44,898 bases of DNA from Prevotella sp. (GTDB lineage Bacteria; Bacteroidota; Bacteroidia; Bacteroidales; Bacteroidaceae), in the NCBI GenBank assembly GCA_017645905.1, contig JAGCNO010000038.1:1-44898 (forward strand), given 5' to 3'. Position numbers and translations under genes: made by a program. Position 1 is the stretch's first letter; each line of letters opens with the position of its first letter. The notes under the pieces are model-generated. The model was not told the DNA's origin, did not search any database, and was given only the letters and a program-made list of their open reading frames with translations. Positions 7,032 through 16,525 of the stretch are shown here, piece after piece.

Positions 7032-8660
7032 ATGCGCATCCTACCAGCTCTTCTCACTCTTTCTCTGCTGATGACGATGTTGCCTGCACGGGCAGCTGAG
7101 ACACCTGATACCGTTGCGACGGAGATTATCGTCAGCGACGGCGAGAGCCTCCACGCCGCCCTCCGTCAGGTTCGCGAGTGGCGGCGCACGGGTGATGAGC
7201 GTTGCCTTCATGGTGTCATCGTCAAGGTGCGTGCCGGCCGTTACTACATGTCGGAGCCGCTCTTCCTGCGCCCGGAGGATAGCGGAAGTGCTGAGGCTCC
7301 CACCATCATACGCGGTGAGGAGGGAACGGTCATCTATGGTGACCAATGCCAGCGTCATGTGCAGCTGTGGCCCCGCGAGGGCATGGACAGACTGCTCGGC
7401 TTCGATACTGAGCGGCGTACTATCACTATCCCTTCGCCGAAGGATGCAAAGGGTAATCTGCTGCCGTTGACCTTCCCGAAATCCTCGTCGGGGAGGGGCG
7501 TGCTATATAAGGGCGACGGTCATCGCGAGCCTTTCGGCGACGGCTTGGAGATGGTTGTCTGCCAGCGGTGGGCTATGGCCATCCTGCGCGTGAAGGACAT
7601 GAAGCAGAACGGCGACAGCACCACAGTCACTTTCATGGAGCCTGAGAGCCGTCTGGAGTTCGACCATCCTTGGCCGCAGCCTGTCATCAACGGCGAGAAA
7701 GGGAGCAGCGCGTTCCTGCTTCGTACTACAGAACTGCGCGACGGCGTGGAACAGCTGGTCGTTATTGGCGGTACCGACGGGCATCCTGTGAGCCACATAC
7801 GCTTCGAGAATATCACCTTTGAGAAGACCTGCTGGAACCGTCCGCTACACCGAGGGCACGTCACCTTGCAGGGAGGTATGCCGCTCGTCGATGCCTATAA
7901 GCTGAAGGATCATGAGGGACTGCCTTGGGATGCCGGACTGGAAAACCAGGCTTGGGTGGAACGTCCTGTGGCGGCCGTCAGCGTGAGCCACGCCTCGCAG
8001 GTGAGCTTCCGAGGGTGTACCTTCCGAAAGTTAGGAGCTACGGCCCTTGACTTCATTGACGATACCGACAGCTGCTCCGTCACGGGCTGCACGTTCAGCG
8101 ACATTGGCGGTACGGCTATCATGGCCGGTTCCTTTGCCGAAAGCCCACGAGAGGTACATCGACCCTACGACGACCTTGCACCCCGCACGCGCCATCTTAG
8201 CATCAGCGGAAACAGTATCAGCCGTGCCTCTGCCGAGGACTGGGGAGCTGTGGCTATAGGTTGCGGCTATGTCTCCGACACAGACATCAGCCACAACACC
8301 ATAGACCACGTGAACTACAGCGGCATCTGCGTAGGCTGGGGATGGACGGCAAAGGAGACGGGCATGAAGCGCAACCGTATATATAATAATAATGTGAAGG
8401 ACTACGCCCTGCAGCTCTACGACGCTGGCGGCATCTATACCCTGAGCAACCAGCCCGGCTCTGTCATCCGCGACAATATCATCGGCGCTCCTGGTCCTGC
8501 ACCCTACGCCACTAATGACCGAGCCTTCCGCATCTACCTCGATGCCCGCACCGACGGTTATACTCTCAGCGGCAATAACAATGAGGAGGGACAGCCCATC
8601 AAGGCCGAGGACATAGGCTACAATCAGCCGGGGCCGAACGTCATAGTTAATAGTGAATAG
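7032..8660 (+). CDS. Secreted right-handed parallel beta-helix enzyme (putative polysaccharide-active)
   Basis: 542 residues with a signal peptide (MRILPALLTLSLLMTMLPARA). The N-terminal module (SLHAALRQVREWRR ... VRAGRYYMSEPLFLRPEDSG ... IIRGEEGTVIYG) is typical of beta-helix glycosidases of the GH141/pectate-lyase-like group. Beta-helix rungs follow from about 250 on (VSFRGCTFRKLGATALDFID, CSVTGCTFSDIGGTAIM, ISHNTIDHVNYSGICVGWG, IYNNNVKDYALQLYDAGGIY). The exact substrate cannot be read; plant cell-wall side chains are plausible because rhaA follows. The last codons and stop (VIVNSE) fall inside a heptad tract, so the C-terminus may have been altered by it. Confidence 0.75.
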   Translation: MRILPALLTLSLLMTMLPARAAETPDTVATEIIVSDGESLHAALRQVREWRRTGDERCLHGVIVKVRAGRYYMSEPLFLRPEDSGSAEAPTIIRGEEGTVIYGDQCQRHVQLWPREGMDRLLGFDTERRTITIPSPKDAKGNLLPLTFPKSSSGRGVLYKGDGHREPFGDGLEMVVCQRWAMAILRVKDMKQNGDSTTVTFMEPESRLEFDHPWPQPVINGEKGSSAFLLRTTELRDGVEQLVVIGGTDGHPVSHIRFENITFEKTCWNRPLHRGHVTLQGGMPLVDAYKLKDHEGLPWDAGLENQAWVERPVAAVSVSHASQVSFRGCTFRKLGATALDFIDDTDSCSVTGCTFSDIGGTAIMAGSFAESPREVHRPYDDLAPRTRHLSISGNSISRASAEDWGAVAIGCGYVSDTDISHNTIDHVNYSGICVGWGWTAKETGMKRNRIYNNNVKDYALQLYDAGGIYTLSNQPGSVIRDNIIGAPGPAPYATNDRAFRIYLDARTDGYTLSGNNNEEGQPIKAEDIGYNQPGPNVIVNSE

Positions 8661-8664
8661 TTAA
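8644..8664. repeat. Heptad tract across a stop codon
   Basis: Three 7-mers TAGTTAA, TAGTGAA, TAGTTAA. The stop codon TAG (8658-8660) of the beta-helix gene is within the third unit. Confidence 0.75.
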
Positions 8665-8707
8665 TTCCTTTGGTTTTTGCCAAACGACCTTATTTTTTTA
8701 CTATTTT

Positions 8708-8739
8708 CTTGCCTGTTCGGAAAATGTTTCGTAACTTTG
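8708..8739 (+). promoter_or_regulatory. Promoter for rhaA
   Basis: CTTG (8708-8711), 20 nt spacer, TAACTTTG (8732-8739), giving a leader of about 40 nt. No regulator gene or clear operator is seen nearby. Confidence 0.6.
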
Positions 8740-8783
8740 CGAAAGTTTTTAAACGCTAACCTTATAAAATAGAGTTAAGACTC

Positions 8784-10034
8784 ATGAAATCAAACCTTAT
8801 TGAACAGGCTTATGCCGTAGCCAAGGAACGCTACGCAGCCATTGGCGTCGACACCGACGCAGTACTTGATCAGCTTCAGAAGCAGCAGCTCTCCTTGCAC
8901 TGCTGGCAGACCGACGACGTGGTGGGCTTCGAGCGCAATGAGGCTCTGAGCGGCGGTATACAGACCACGGGAAACTATCCCGGCCGTGCCCGTACCATCG
9001 ACGAGGTGCGCCAGGACATTGAGTTCGTGAAAACGCTGCTCGGCGGCAACCACCGCCTGAACCTCCACGAGATTTACGGAGACTTCGGCGGACAGTTCGT
9101 TGACCGCGACCAGGTGGAGGTGAAGCACTTCCAGAGCTGGATTGACTGGGCCAAGGAAAACAACATGAAGCTCGACTTCAACAGTACCTCGTTCTCGCAT
9201 CCGAAGAGCGGCGACCTCACGCTGGCTAATCCCGACAAGAGCATCCGCGACTTCTGGATTGAGCACACCAAGCGCTGCCGCAAGATTGCCGACGCTATGG
9301 GTAAGGCTCAGAACGACCCTTGTATCATGAACATCTGGGTGCACGACGGTATGAAGGACATCCCCGTTCAGCGCAAGAAGTATCGTGAGATTCTCGCTGC
9401 CGCCCTCGACGAGATTATGGAGGAGAAACTCGACTGGGTGAAGAACTGCTTCGAGGCTAAGCTGTTTGGTATCGGCTTAGAGAGCTACACCGTAGGCAGC
9501 CACGACTTCTATACCGCCTACTGCGCTACCCGCAAGTGCATCTACACCCTCGATACCGGCCACTATGAGCCTACGGAGAACGTCTCCGACTTCGTGTCGA
9601 CCTTGCTGATGTATGTGCCTGAGCTGATGCTTCACGTCAGCCGTCCTGTCCGTTGGGACAGCGACCATGTGACGATTATGAACGACCAGACGCTCGACCT
9701 GTTCAAGGAACTGGTGCGTAGCGACGCCCTCGACCGTGCTCATGTAGGCCTCGACTATTTCGATGCCAGCATCAACCGCATCGGTGCCTATATCATAGGC
9801 AGCCGCGCCACGCAGAAGTGCATCCTGCAGGCCCTGCTCGAGCCGAAGGCAAAGCTGCGTGAGTATGAGGACAATGGTCAGTTCTTCGAGCGCCTCGCTC
9901 TGATGGAGGAAGCTAAGTCGATGCCCTTCGGTGCCGTCTATGACTACTTCAACCTGAAGAACAATGTGCCTGTTGGTGAAGAGTTCATTGCCTGCATCCA
10001 GCAGTACGAGAAGGAAGTCACCTCAAAGCGATAA
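8784..10034 (+). CDS. rhaA: L-rhamnose isomerase
   Basis: A 416-residue protein, normal for RhaA, converting L-rhamnose to L-rhamnulose in the cytoplasm. Family segments are clear: LHCWQTDDVVGFE at the N-terminus, GGIQTTGNYPGRAR, NLHEIYGDF, LDFNSTSFSHPK, WVHDGMKDIP, a metal-site region DTGHYEPTENVSDF and HVSRPVRWDSDHV. The Glu, Asp and His residues in these motifs form the two-metal site. Rhamnulokinase and aldolase genes are not adjacent, so the pathway is split or lies outside the window. The gene has its own promoter and ends at a strong hairpin shared with the convergent gene. Confidence 0.97.
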   Translation: MKSNLIEQAYAVAKERYAAIGVDTDAVLDQLQKQQLSLHCWQTDDVVGFERNEALSGGIQTTGNYPGRARTIDEVRQDIEFVKTLLGGNHRLNLHEIYGDFGGQFVDRDQVEVKHFQSWIDWAKENNMKLDFNSTSFSHPKSGDLTLANPDKSIRDFWIEHTKRCRKIADAMGKAQNDPCIMNIWVHDGMKDIPVQRKKYREILAAALDEIMEEKLDWVKNCFEAKLFGIGLESYTVGSHDFYTAYCATRKCIYTLDTGHYEPTENVSDFVSTLLMYVPELMLHVSRPVRWDSDHVTIMNDQTLDLFKELVRSDALDRAHVGLDYFDASINRIGAYIIGSRATQKCILQALLEPKAKLREYEDNGQFFERLALMEEAKSMPFGAVYDYFNLKNNVPVGEEFIACIQQYEKEVTSKR

Positions 10035-10060
10035 ATAGTTGTTTCATAATAGTAAGGATT

Positions 10061-10092
10061 GCGGCTGTCCAAGTGCTTCACTTGGCAGCCGC
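10061..10092. terminator. Bidirectional hairpin between rhaA and the MBL-fold gene
   Basis: GCGGCTG-T-CCAAGTG, loop CTT, then CACTTGGCAGCCGC: 14 paired bases with one bulged T, followed by an AT-rich run on both sides. It lies between two convergent stop codons. Confidence 0.8.
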
Positions 10093-10102
10093 GATTATTT
10101 AT

Positions 10103-10750
10103 TCATTTCCATGCTGTAGCCCACCACCACGACCAGGCTTCCATAGTTGTGGAGGGACCGTGACCGGGATAAAGGATAGTATGTGGCGGGATGATGGAAG
10201 TCAGTCTATTCAGGCTGGCCTTCAGTTTTTCCCATGAGCCGCCGGGCAGGTCAGTACGTCCGAAGCTCATGTAGAAAATGGTGTCGCCGGTAAAGGCAAT
10301 GTTTTCCTCCGCACAATAGAACACCAGGCCGCCCTCGGAGTGGCCAGGAGTGTAGATGACCTTCAGCGTGTGGCTGCCGAAGCTGACGGTGTCGCCCTCG
10401 GCAAGCAGTTGTGAGACCTTCACCGATGGGCGAGGGTAGGGCTCTCCCAGCATGTCGCGGAACTGGCGGTCCATATCTTCCACAAGGTAGCGGTCGGCCT
10501 GATGAATCTCGGGGGCGAGGCCAAACTCCTCAAAGATGGTGTCGGCACCAAACACATGGTCGAAGTGGCCGTGAGTGCACAGATGGTGGCGCAGGGTGAG
10601 ACCCTTGTCTCGGATATAGTTGGTGACGGCCTTGCGCTCTTGCTCAAAGAAGGCACCGCAGTCGATAATAACGGCCTCGGCGGTCTCGTCGCTCACGATG
10701 TAGCAGTTCTCCTGCAGCTGGTTCACTACCAGCGTCTTGATGTTCAGCAT
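10103..10750 (-). CDS. MBL-fold metallo-hydrolase (glyoxalase II-like)
   Basis: 215 residues from MLNIKTLVVN. The zinc motif THGHFDH (His60, His62, Asp64, His65) is followed by TPGHSEG, a bridging FTGDT and YPGHGP, the metal-ligand series of hydroxyacylglutathione-hydrolase-like thioesterases. Bacteroidota lack classical glutathione metabolism, so the true substrate is uncertain. The ATG overlaps the rsmG stop (ATGCTGA), implying translational coupling. The C-terminus (MEAWSWWWATAWK) is unusually Trp-rich and differs from the usual short tail after GHGPSTT, possibly from a late frameshift. Confidence 0.85.
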   Translation of the reverse strand: MLNIKTLVVNQLQENCYIVSDETAEAVIIDCGAFFEQERKAVTNYIRDKGLTLRHHLCTHGHFDHVFGADTIFEEFGLAPEIHQADRYLVEDMDRQFRDMLGEPYPRPSVKVSQLLAEGDTVSFGSHTLKVIYTPGHSEGGLVFYCAEENIAFTGDTIFYMSFGRTDLPGGSWEKLKASLNRLTSIIPPHTILYPGHGPSTTMEAWSWWWATAWK

Positions 10751-11367
10751 AGTGGTAGGTAGATGACGTATTTTTCCTTGAACCATTCTTCGGTGAAATA
10801 GCTGTTCAGCTCTATGGTCTGGATGACTTTGCGGAAGGGCTTGGTCTCCTCCTGCAGGTCGCCACCTTTCAGGCAGATGATGCCGTTGGGCAGGGCGTTT
10901 GTCTGTTCCTTGCTGATGTTCTTTCGGACAAGCTTCACAAGGTCGGGCAGGGGCATGACGGCACGGCTGACCACGAAATGGAACTTCTCCTTCTCCTCCT
11001 CGCCGCGCAGGTGCTCAGGGTGGCAGTTCTTTAGACCGATGGTCTGACACACCTCCTGGGCCACGCGAATTTTCTTCCCCGTGCCGTCGATGAGCTTGAA
11101 CTCACAGTCGGGGAACATAATGGCTAATGGCACACCGGGAAAGCCTCCGCCGGTTCCAAGGTCGAGGATGCGGGTGCCGGGACGGAAGTTGATGTATCGG
11201 GCTATGGCCAGCGAGTGGAGCACGTGGTGCTCATAGAGGTTGTCGATGTCCTTTCGTGAGACGACGTTTATCTTCTCGTTCCACTCACGGTAGAGGCTGT
11301 CGAGGGCGGCAAATTGCTCGCGCTGCCTGTCGGTCAGCGAGGGGAAATAGTTCTCAATCAGATGCAT
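10744..11367 (-). CDS. rsmG: 16S rRNA (guanine-N7) methyltransferase RsmG
   Basis: 207 residues from MHLIENYFPSLTDRQ. RsmG (GidB) methylates G527 of 16S rRNA using S-adenosylmethionine. Characteristic segments are WNEKINVVSRKDIDNLYEHH, the SAM-binding ILDLGTGGGFPGVPLAI and FKLIDGTGKKIRV, and VVSRAV. The start at 11367 is preferred over an open frame reaching 11406 because a -7 box lies between them. It forms a two-gene operon with the MBL-fold hydrolase. Confidence 0.95.
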   Translation of the reverse strand: MHLIENYFPSLTDRQREQFAALDSLYREWNEKINVVSRKDIDNLYEHHVLHSLAIARYINFRPGTRILDLGTGGGFPGVPLAIMFPDCEFKLIDGTGKKIRVAQEVCQTIGLKNCHPEHLRGEEEKEKFHFVVSRAVMPLPDLVKLVRKNISKEQTNALPNGIICLKGGDLQEETKPFRKVIQTIELNSYFTEEWFKEKYVIYLPLC

Positions 11368-11387
11368 AGAAATAATGATTACGGGTG

Positions 11388-11395
11388 CAAAAGTA
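11388..11395 (-). promoter_or_regulatory. -7 box for rsmG
   Basis: TACTTTTG on the minus strand, about 21 nt upstream of the rsmG ATG and 20 nt from the bglX stop. There is no clear -33 TTTG. Confidence 0.5.
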
Positions 11396-11414
11396 CTCCA
11401 CAACACCCATCACC

Positions 11415-13742
11415 TTAGATATTTGGTGTGTCCCATATCTTGGTTGCCTTGCAGCTGGCGGGAGCTGTGAGTCGGCCTATGCGCAGCAGGAAGTCTCCCT
11501 CTTCGAGTGTCCATCGTCCGTCGGCTCCGACGAAGGCCATGCTTTTGGCAGGTAGTCGGAAGGCGACGGTCTGCGTTTCTCCGGGCTGCAGCTCTATCTT
11601 TATGAAGTCGCGCAGTCGGCGGTTGTCGGGGACGATGCTGGCCACGAGGTCGCTGGAGTAGAGCAGCACGGCCTCCTTTCCTGCTCGGCTGCCAGTGTTC
11701 TTCACATCGACGGTGACGGTCAGGATATCGTCGGCTGTGAACGTCGTTGGGCTGACGTGGAGGTTGGCATACTCAAAGGTGGTATAGCTCAGGCCGTAGC
11801 CGAAGGGCCATTGCAGCGAGACCTTGGCGTCGTAGTTGTAGGCTCCTGTCATAGTGCCCATCTCTTCACTGACCTTGTAGTCGTAGGTGTTCAGGGAGTT
11901 GATTTCCCTGGGATAGGTATAGGGCATCTTGGCGGAGAAGTTGGCATCGCCAGCAAGGAGGTTGGCGAGGGCGTCGCCGCCGTAGTTGCCTGGGAGGAGA
12001 ATATCGATGACGGCCTTTGCCAGCGGCTCGATGTCGGCGATGAGGCGTGGACGGCCTTCGTTGAGCACGAGGATGATGGGTTTACCGGTCTTGGCAAGTT
12101 CCTTGACGAGGTTGCGCTGGTTCTCCGAGAGCCACAGGTCGGAAAGGTTGCCGGGTGTTTCGCAGTAGGAGTTTTCGCCGATAGCGGCGATGATGACATC
12201 GGCTTGGGCGGCAGCCTTAACAGCCTTTTCTATCTCGGGCACGTTCTCCTCGTAGTACTGTCCTTCTTCTTTGTAGGTAACTCCCTGTTCGAGGATGACG
12301 TTGTCCTTGCCATACTTGTTGCAGAGGGCCTCGTAGATGGTGTTGTATTTCTCGGCAAGGTCTTCAGCCTTGGAGCCCTGCCAGGTGTAGCTCCATCCGC
12401 CGTTAAGGCAGCGCATCTGGTTGGCGTTGGGGCCGGTGAGGAGAATTTTGGGTGTTGGACGTTGTGAGTTAGGTGTTAGAGGCAGGATATTGTCTTCATT
12501 TTTTAAAAGCACGATACCTTCTTCGGCGGCCTGCAGGGCCTTGTCGGCATGCTCCTTAGAACCGAACTTCTCGTAGCCCTTGCCACCGGTATTGGGCTGC
12601 TCGAAGAGATTCAGACGATATTTTACACGCAGGACGCGGCGCACAGCATCGTCGATACGGGTCATCGGCACCTTGCCCTCCTGTACCAGCTCCTTCAGCA
12701 GGATGAAGAAATCGATGCTGTAGGGGTCCATTGACATGTCTATGCCGGCGTTGATGGCGATGCGGATAGCATCCTTCTTGTCCTTGGCTACGCGCTCACG
12801 CTGGAAGAGGTTGTTGATGTCTGCCCAGTCGGTAACGAGCATTCCGTCCCACTGCAGGTCTTCCTTCAGCCACTTCGTCAGATACTCGTAGCTGGCATGG
12901 ACAGGCACGCCGTTGATACTGCCGGAGTTGACCATCATGGTCAGGCTTCCGGCCATAGCAGCGGCACGGAAGGGCTCGAAGTATTTCTCACGGAGTATCT
13001 GCGGCGAGACGTAGGCCGGTGTACGGTCCTTGCCGCTCCACGGGGCGCCGTAGGTGAAATAGTGTTTCGTGCTCGTAGCCACGTGGTACTTGCCCAGATG
13101 GTTGGGGTCGTCGCCCTGATAGCCCTTTATCTCGGCTTCCACCATGCGGGCGTTGACGATGGCATCCTCGCCGAAGCTCTCATAGATACGAGGCCAGCGG
13201 GGGTCACGGCCGAGGTCGACAACGGGGTTGAATACCCACGGGCAGTTAGAGGCGCGACTCTCGTAGGCCGTAATCTCGGCACCCGTACGGCATAGCTCCG
13301 TATTGAACGATGCGGCTATATTGATAGGCTGCGGGAAAAGCGTGCCGCCCTGTGTGTAGGTCGAGCCGTGGTTCTGGTCGAGGCCATAGAGGTCGGGGAT
13401 GCCCATATACTCCATAGACTTCTTCTGAATGAGCGGTATCCAGCGCTGCCATTGCTCGATGGTGGCGGCGCGGTTGGGGGCGTTCAGTATCGAGCCCACC
13501 TTGTACTTCGAGATGCAGGTGTCGAGCCTGGTCTCGTCTATATCCCAGCCACCTTTGGCATCGTACTTGCCGAAGATGTCCAGATTCAACTGCAGCATCT
13601 GCCCTATCTTCTCGTCGAGGGTCATCTTGCTGAGCGTATTCTCAATCTTTGCCTCCAGCTCCGCATCGCGGGGTATGGCAGGCTGTGCCGACACTGCCGT
13701 TACAGACAGGGTCAGCATCAATGTTGTCAGAATGTTTTTCAT
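11415..13742 (-). CDS. bglX: GH3 beta-glucosidase, periplasmic (BglX type)
   Basis: 775 residues with a signal peptide ([19 protein letters not shown]). The GH3 N-terminal barrel contains [32 protein letters not shown] and the nucleophile strand MLVTDWADI. It is followed by the alpha/beta sandwich ([15 protein letters not shown] ... [14 protein letters not shown]) and a C-terminal fibronectin-III-like domain ([18 protein letters not shown]). The enzyme releases terminal beta-linked glucose or xylose from oligosaccharides. A heptad tract adds TPNSQRPTP around residue 425 in the linker before the second domain. The gene ends 20 nt before the rsmG -7 box. It lies downstream of tRNA-Gln on the same strand and may be cotranscribed with it, as no separate promoter is evident. 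Confidence 0.93.
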   Translation of the reverse strand: MKNILTTLMLTLSVTAVSAQPAIPRDAELEAKIENTLSKMTLDEKIGQMLQLNLDIFGKYDAKGGWDIDETRLDTCISKYKVGSILNAPNRAATIEQWQRWIPLIQKKSMEYMGIPDLYGLDQNHGSTYTQGGTLFPQPINIAASFNTELCRTGAEITAYESRASNCPWVFNPVVDLGRDPRWPRIYESFGEDAIVNARMVEAEIKGYQGDDPNHLGKYHVATSTKHYFTYGAPWSGKDRTPAYVSPQILREKYFEPFRAAAMAGSLTMMVNSGSINGVPVHASYEYLTKWLKEDLQWDGMLVTDWADINNLFQRERVAKDKKDAIRIAINAGIDMSMDPYSIDFFILLKELVQEGKVPMTRIDDAVRRVLRVKYRLNLFEQPNTGGKGYEKFGSKEHADKALQAAEEGIVLLKNEDNILPLTPNSQRPTPKILLTGPNANQMRCLNGGWSYTWQGSKAEDLAEKYNTIYEALCNKYGKDNVILEQGVTYKEEGQYYEENVPEIEKAVKAAAQADVIIAAIGENSYCETPGNLSDLWLSENQRNLVKELAKTGKPIILVLNEGRPRLIADIEPLAKAVIDILLPGNYGGDALANLLAGDANFSAKMPYTYPREINSLNTYDYKVSEEMGTMTGAYNYDAKVSLQWPFGYGLSYTTFEYANLHVSPTTFTADDILTVTVDVKNTGSRAGKEAVLLYSSDLVASIVPDNRRLRDFIKIELQPGETQTVAFRLPAKSMAFVGADGRWTLEEGDFLLRIGRLTAPASCKATKIWDTPNI
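12450..12477. repeat. In-frame heptad tract inside bglX
   Basis: Plus-strand 7-mers GGGTGTT, GGACGTT, GTGAGTT, AGGTGTT, encoding a Pro/Thr/Asn-rich loop in the GH3 interdomain linker. Confidence 0.7.
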
Positions 13743-13826
13743 TTTTATTGGGAGTTGTGAAGTTGGGTATTAAAACAAAATTTCCACAAGTGCTTTATCT
13801 TCGGCAACTTGTGGATTTGAAGATGT

Positions 13827-13896
13827 TGGGGTACCCGGACTCGAACCAGGAAAGGCAGGACCAGAATCTGCAGTGTTACCATTACACCATACCCCA
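13827..13896 (-). tRNA. tRNA-Gln (anticodon CUG)
   Basis: 70 nt folding as a cloverleaf: acceptor TGGGGTA/TACCCCA, D arm GTGT...ACAC, anticodon arm GCAGA-TTCTGGT-CCTGC with anticodon CTG (reading CAG), and T arm with GGTTCGAGTCC. There is one A-C mismatch at the base of the anticodon loop (31-39). CCA is not encoded. The first pair is U-A, as expected for tRNA-Gln. Confidence 0.95.
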
Positions 13897-13941
13897 AACA
13901 TTACTTAGCTTAGCAACAGACCTCTGTCCGAATTGCGGGTG

Positions 13942-13972
13942 CAAAGGTACGGCTTTTTTTTGAACTACCAAA
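13942..13972 (-). promoter_or_regulatory. Promoter for tRNA-Gln
   Basis: Minus strand: TTTG (13969-13972), 19 nt spacer, TACCTTTG (13942-13949), about 45 nt before the mature 5' end. This is a perfect consensus match. Confidence 0.85.
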
Positions 13973-14043
13973 TTTTTTAGCCACTTTTTTCTTAAAAACA
14001 CAAAAAAAAGTGGTAATATGAGTGCTAATAAGATTAAAAGCAG

Positions 14044-14051
14044 TAACTTTG
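14044..14051 (+). promoter_or_regulatory. -7 box for rsfS-ftsH
   Basis: TAACTTTG, about 44 nt before the rsfS ATG. The upstream TTTG is not obvious at 19-20 nt. Confidence 0.5.
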
Positions 14052-14094
14052 CAGGACTTTTTACAGACATTAGGACATAAGAACAGAATTATTA

Positions 14095-14451
14095 ATGGAG
14101 CATACTGAGAAACTTGTTCAGACAATAATTAATGGTATAGAGGAGAAAAAAGGCAGTGACATCGTCGTGGCCGACCTGAAGGGCATCGAGGGCACGATTT
14201 GTCGCTATTTCATTATCTGCCAAGGCAACTCGCCGACTCAGGTGGAGGCTATCACAGAGAGCATCGGCGACGTTTGCCGCGAGCAGTTAGGCGAGAAACC
14301 GGCACACGTCGTGGGACTGGAGAACGCACTTTGGGTAGCTATGGACTACGGCGACGTTTTGGTGCATATTTTTGTGCCCGACGTCCGACAGTATTACGAC
14401 TTGGAGCACCTCTGGGCCGACGCGAAGATTGACTATATTACAGGCGAATAG
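14095..14451 (+). CDS. rsfS: Ribosome silencing factor RsfS
   Basis: 118 residues. RsfS binds ribosomal protein uL14 and blocks subunit joining in starvation. Family signatures are visible: SDIVVADLKGIEGTICRYFIICQGNS, EAITESI, GLENALWVAMDYGDVLVHIFVPDVRQYYDLEHLWADA. The stop is one nucleotide before the ftsH ATG, so the pair is an operon. Confidence 0.95.
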   Translation: MEHTEKLVQTIINGIEEKKGSDIVVADLKGIEGTICRYFIICQGNSPTQVEAITESIGDVCREQLGEKPAHVVGLENALWVAMDYGDVLVHIFVPDVRQYYDLEHLWADAKIDYITGE

Positions 14452-14452
14452 T

Positions 14453-16504
14453 ATGGATAAAAACAAAGCAAACAACCAACCGCGTATGCCCCGGTTCAAT
14501 ATGAACTGGATATACCTCATAGTGATTGCCGCCCTGGCCTTCTTCTATTTCTCCGGCGAGCAGGGCAGCATTATGCAGCCGCAACAGCAACAGCAACGGG
14601 AAACGACCTACACCGAGTTCAAGCACTACTTGGAGCATGGCTATGTGTCGCAAGTGGTGGCCAACAAGACCACAAGCACCCTGAAGATGTATGTGAAGAA
14701 GGACAGCGCAACGGTGCTCTTCCCTGAGATTAAGGTGCCCGTTAGCACCAATCCCTACATGACTGTGGAGTTCGGTTCTACAGACAAGCTGGAGCAGCAG
14801 GTAGACAGTGCCCGTGCTCACGGACAGTTCACGGGTACGCTGAAGTATGAGCGCGAGCCGCAGGGAGGCATCATCAGCTTCCTCATCTCTACGCTTCTGC
14901 CCATCCTTTTCTTCGTAGGCATCTGGATGCTCTTCATTCGTGGCATGGGCGGCGGAATGGCTGGTGGCATGGGCGGCATCTTCAACGTCGGTAAGTCGAA
15001 GGCAAAGATGTACGAGAAGGGTGGCGAGCTGGGCATCACGTTCAAGGACGTTGCCGGACAGGCTGGTGCCAAGCAGGAGATACAGGAGATTGTGGAGTTC
15101 CTGAAGAACCCGCAGAAATATACCGACCTTGGCGGTAAGATTCCCAAGGGTGCCCTGCTCGTAGGTCCTCCGGGAACGGGTAAGACGCTGTTGGCCAAGG
15201 CTGTAGCTGGTGAGGCTGGCGTTCCGTTCTTCTCGATGAGCGGCTCAGATTTCGTGGAGATGTTCGTTGGCGTAGGTGCCAGCCGTGTGCGAGATCTGTT
15301 CAATCAGGCCAAGTCAAAGTCACCTTGTATTATATTCATAGATGAGATAGATGCCGTGGGCCGTGCCCGCTCAAAGAACCCTGCTATGGGCGGCAACGAC
15401 GAGCGTGAGAACACGCTGAACGCCCTGCTCACAGAGATGGACGGCTTCGGCACGAACAGCGGTGTCATCATACTGGCTGCCACCAACCGTGTGGATATGC
15501 TCGACTCTGCCCTGCTCCGAGCCGGACGTTTCGACCGTCAGATACACGTCGACCTGCCCGACCTCAGTGAGCGCAAGGAGATATTCCTTGTTCACCTGAA
15601 GCCTATCAAGATGGACGATACTGTCGACGTGGACTTCCTGGCCAAGCAGACTCCCGGTTTCTCGGGTGCCGACATCGCTAACGTCTGCAACGAGGCGGCG
15701 CTCATTGCTGCCCGTCACGACAGCAAGTCCGTAGGCAAGCAGGACTTCCTTGATGCCGTAGACCGCATCATCGGCGGTCTGGAGAAGAAGACCAAGGTGA
15801 TGACCGAGGCTGAGAAACGTTCCATCGCCATCCACGAGGCAGGACATGCCACCATCTCATGGTTCACGGAGTTTGCAAACCCGCTGGTGAAGGTCAGTAT
15901 CGTACCGCGTGGTCAGGCACTTGGCGCCGCCTGGTACTTGCCAGAAGAGCGCGTTCTGCAGACCAAACAGGCCATGCTCGACGAGATGTGCTCGCTGCTC
16001 GGCGGACGTGCTGCCGAGGAGCTCTTCATCGGCCAGATATCGACGGGAGCCATGAACGACCTGGAGCGCACCACAAAGCAGGCATACGGCATGGTAGCCT
16101 ACGCCGGCATGTCTGACAAGTTGCCCAACCTCTGCTATTACAGCAATCAGGAGTATGCTTTCCAGAAGCCCTATTCCGAGACCACGGCAAAGATTATGGA
16201 CGACGAGGTGCTTCGCATGATTCAGGAGCAATATGACCGTGCCAAGAAGATTCTCACCGAGCATGCCGACGGCCACGCCCAGCTGGCTCAGCTGCTCGTA
16301 GAGCGTGAGGTTATCTTTGCCGACGATGTAGAGCGTATTTTTGGTAAGCGTCCTTGGCAGAGCCGTGCCGACGAGCTGCTCGAAGCCCAGATGCGGGCCG
16401 AGGCAGAGCGCATGGCGGCAGAAAGGACGAAGGAACTGGAGGCAAAGGCCCAGGAAGCCGAACAATCTGGCGACCAGACAACCGAACAACAAGAGAAGCA
16501 GTAG
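14453..16504 (+). CDS. ftsH: ATP-dependent zinc metalloprotease FtsH
   Basis: 683 residues, membrane-anchored AAA+ protease that degrades unassembled membrane proteins and regulators. It has an N-terminal transmembrane helix ([15 protein letters not shown]), a periplasmic domain, a second helix near 150-170 followed by a Gly/Met-rich linker, Walker A GPPGTGKT (238), Walker [11 protein letters not shown], the second region of homology ([10 protein letters not shown]-type with RAGRFDR), and the zinc motif HEAGH (His461, His465) with a downstream Asp ligand region. The start is at 14453, one nucleotide after the rsfS stop. The C-terminus is Glu/Gln-rich. In relatives cdsA often follows; here a convergent lipoprotein gene follows. 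Confidence 0.97.
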   Translation: MDKNKANNQPRMPRFNMNWIYLIVIAALAFFYFSGEQGSIMQPQQQQQRETTYTEFKHYLEHGYVSQVVANKTTSTLKMYVKKDSATVLFPEIKVPVSTNPYMTVEFGSTDKLEQQVDSARAHGQFTGTLKYEREPQGGIISFLISTLLPILFFVGIWMLFIRGMGGGMAGGMGGIFNVGKSKAKMYEKGGELGITFKDVAGQAGAKQEIQEIVEFLKNPQKYTDLGGKIPKGALLVGPPGTGKTLLAKAVAGEAGVPFFSMSGSDFVEMFVGVGASRVRDLFNQAKSKSPCIIFIDEIDAVGRARSKNPAMGGNDERENTLNALLTEMDGFGTNSGVIILAATNRVDMLDSALLRAGRFDRQIHVDLPDLSERKEIFLVHLKPIKMDDTVDVDFLAKQTPGFSGADIANVCNEAALIAARHDSKSVGKQDFLDAVDRIIGGLEKKTKVMTEAEKRSIAIHEAGHATISWFTEFANPLVKVSIVPRGQALGAAWYLPEERVLQTKQAMLDEMCSLLGGRAAEELFIGQISTGAMNDLERTTKQAYGMVAYAGMSDKLPNLCYYSNQEYAFQKPYSETTAKIMDDEVLRMIQEQYDRAKKILTEHADGHAQLAQLLVEREVIFADDVERIFGKRPWQSRADELLEAQMRAEAERMAAERTKELEAKAQEAEQSGDQTTEQQEKQ

Positions 16505-16525
16505 CACCCCGCTACTGCTTCTCTT
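16491..16525. terminator. Bidirectional hairpin overlapping two stop codons
   Basis: A 15-bp perfect stem, AAGAGAAGCAGTAGC with GCTACTGCTTCTCTT, around the loop ACCCC. It contains the stop of ftsH (16502-16504) on one strand and the stop and last codons of the lipoprotein gene (from 16512) on the other. Confidence 0.8.
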
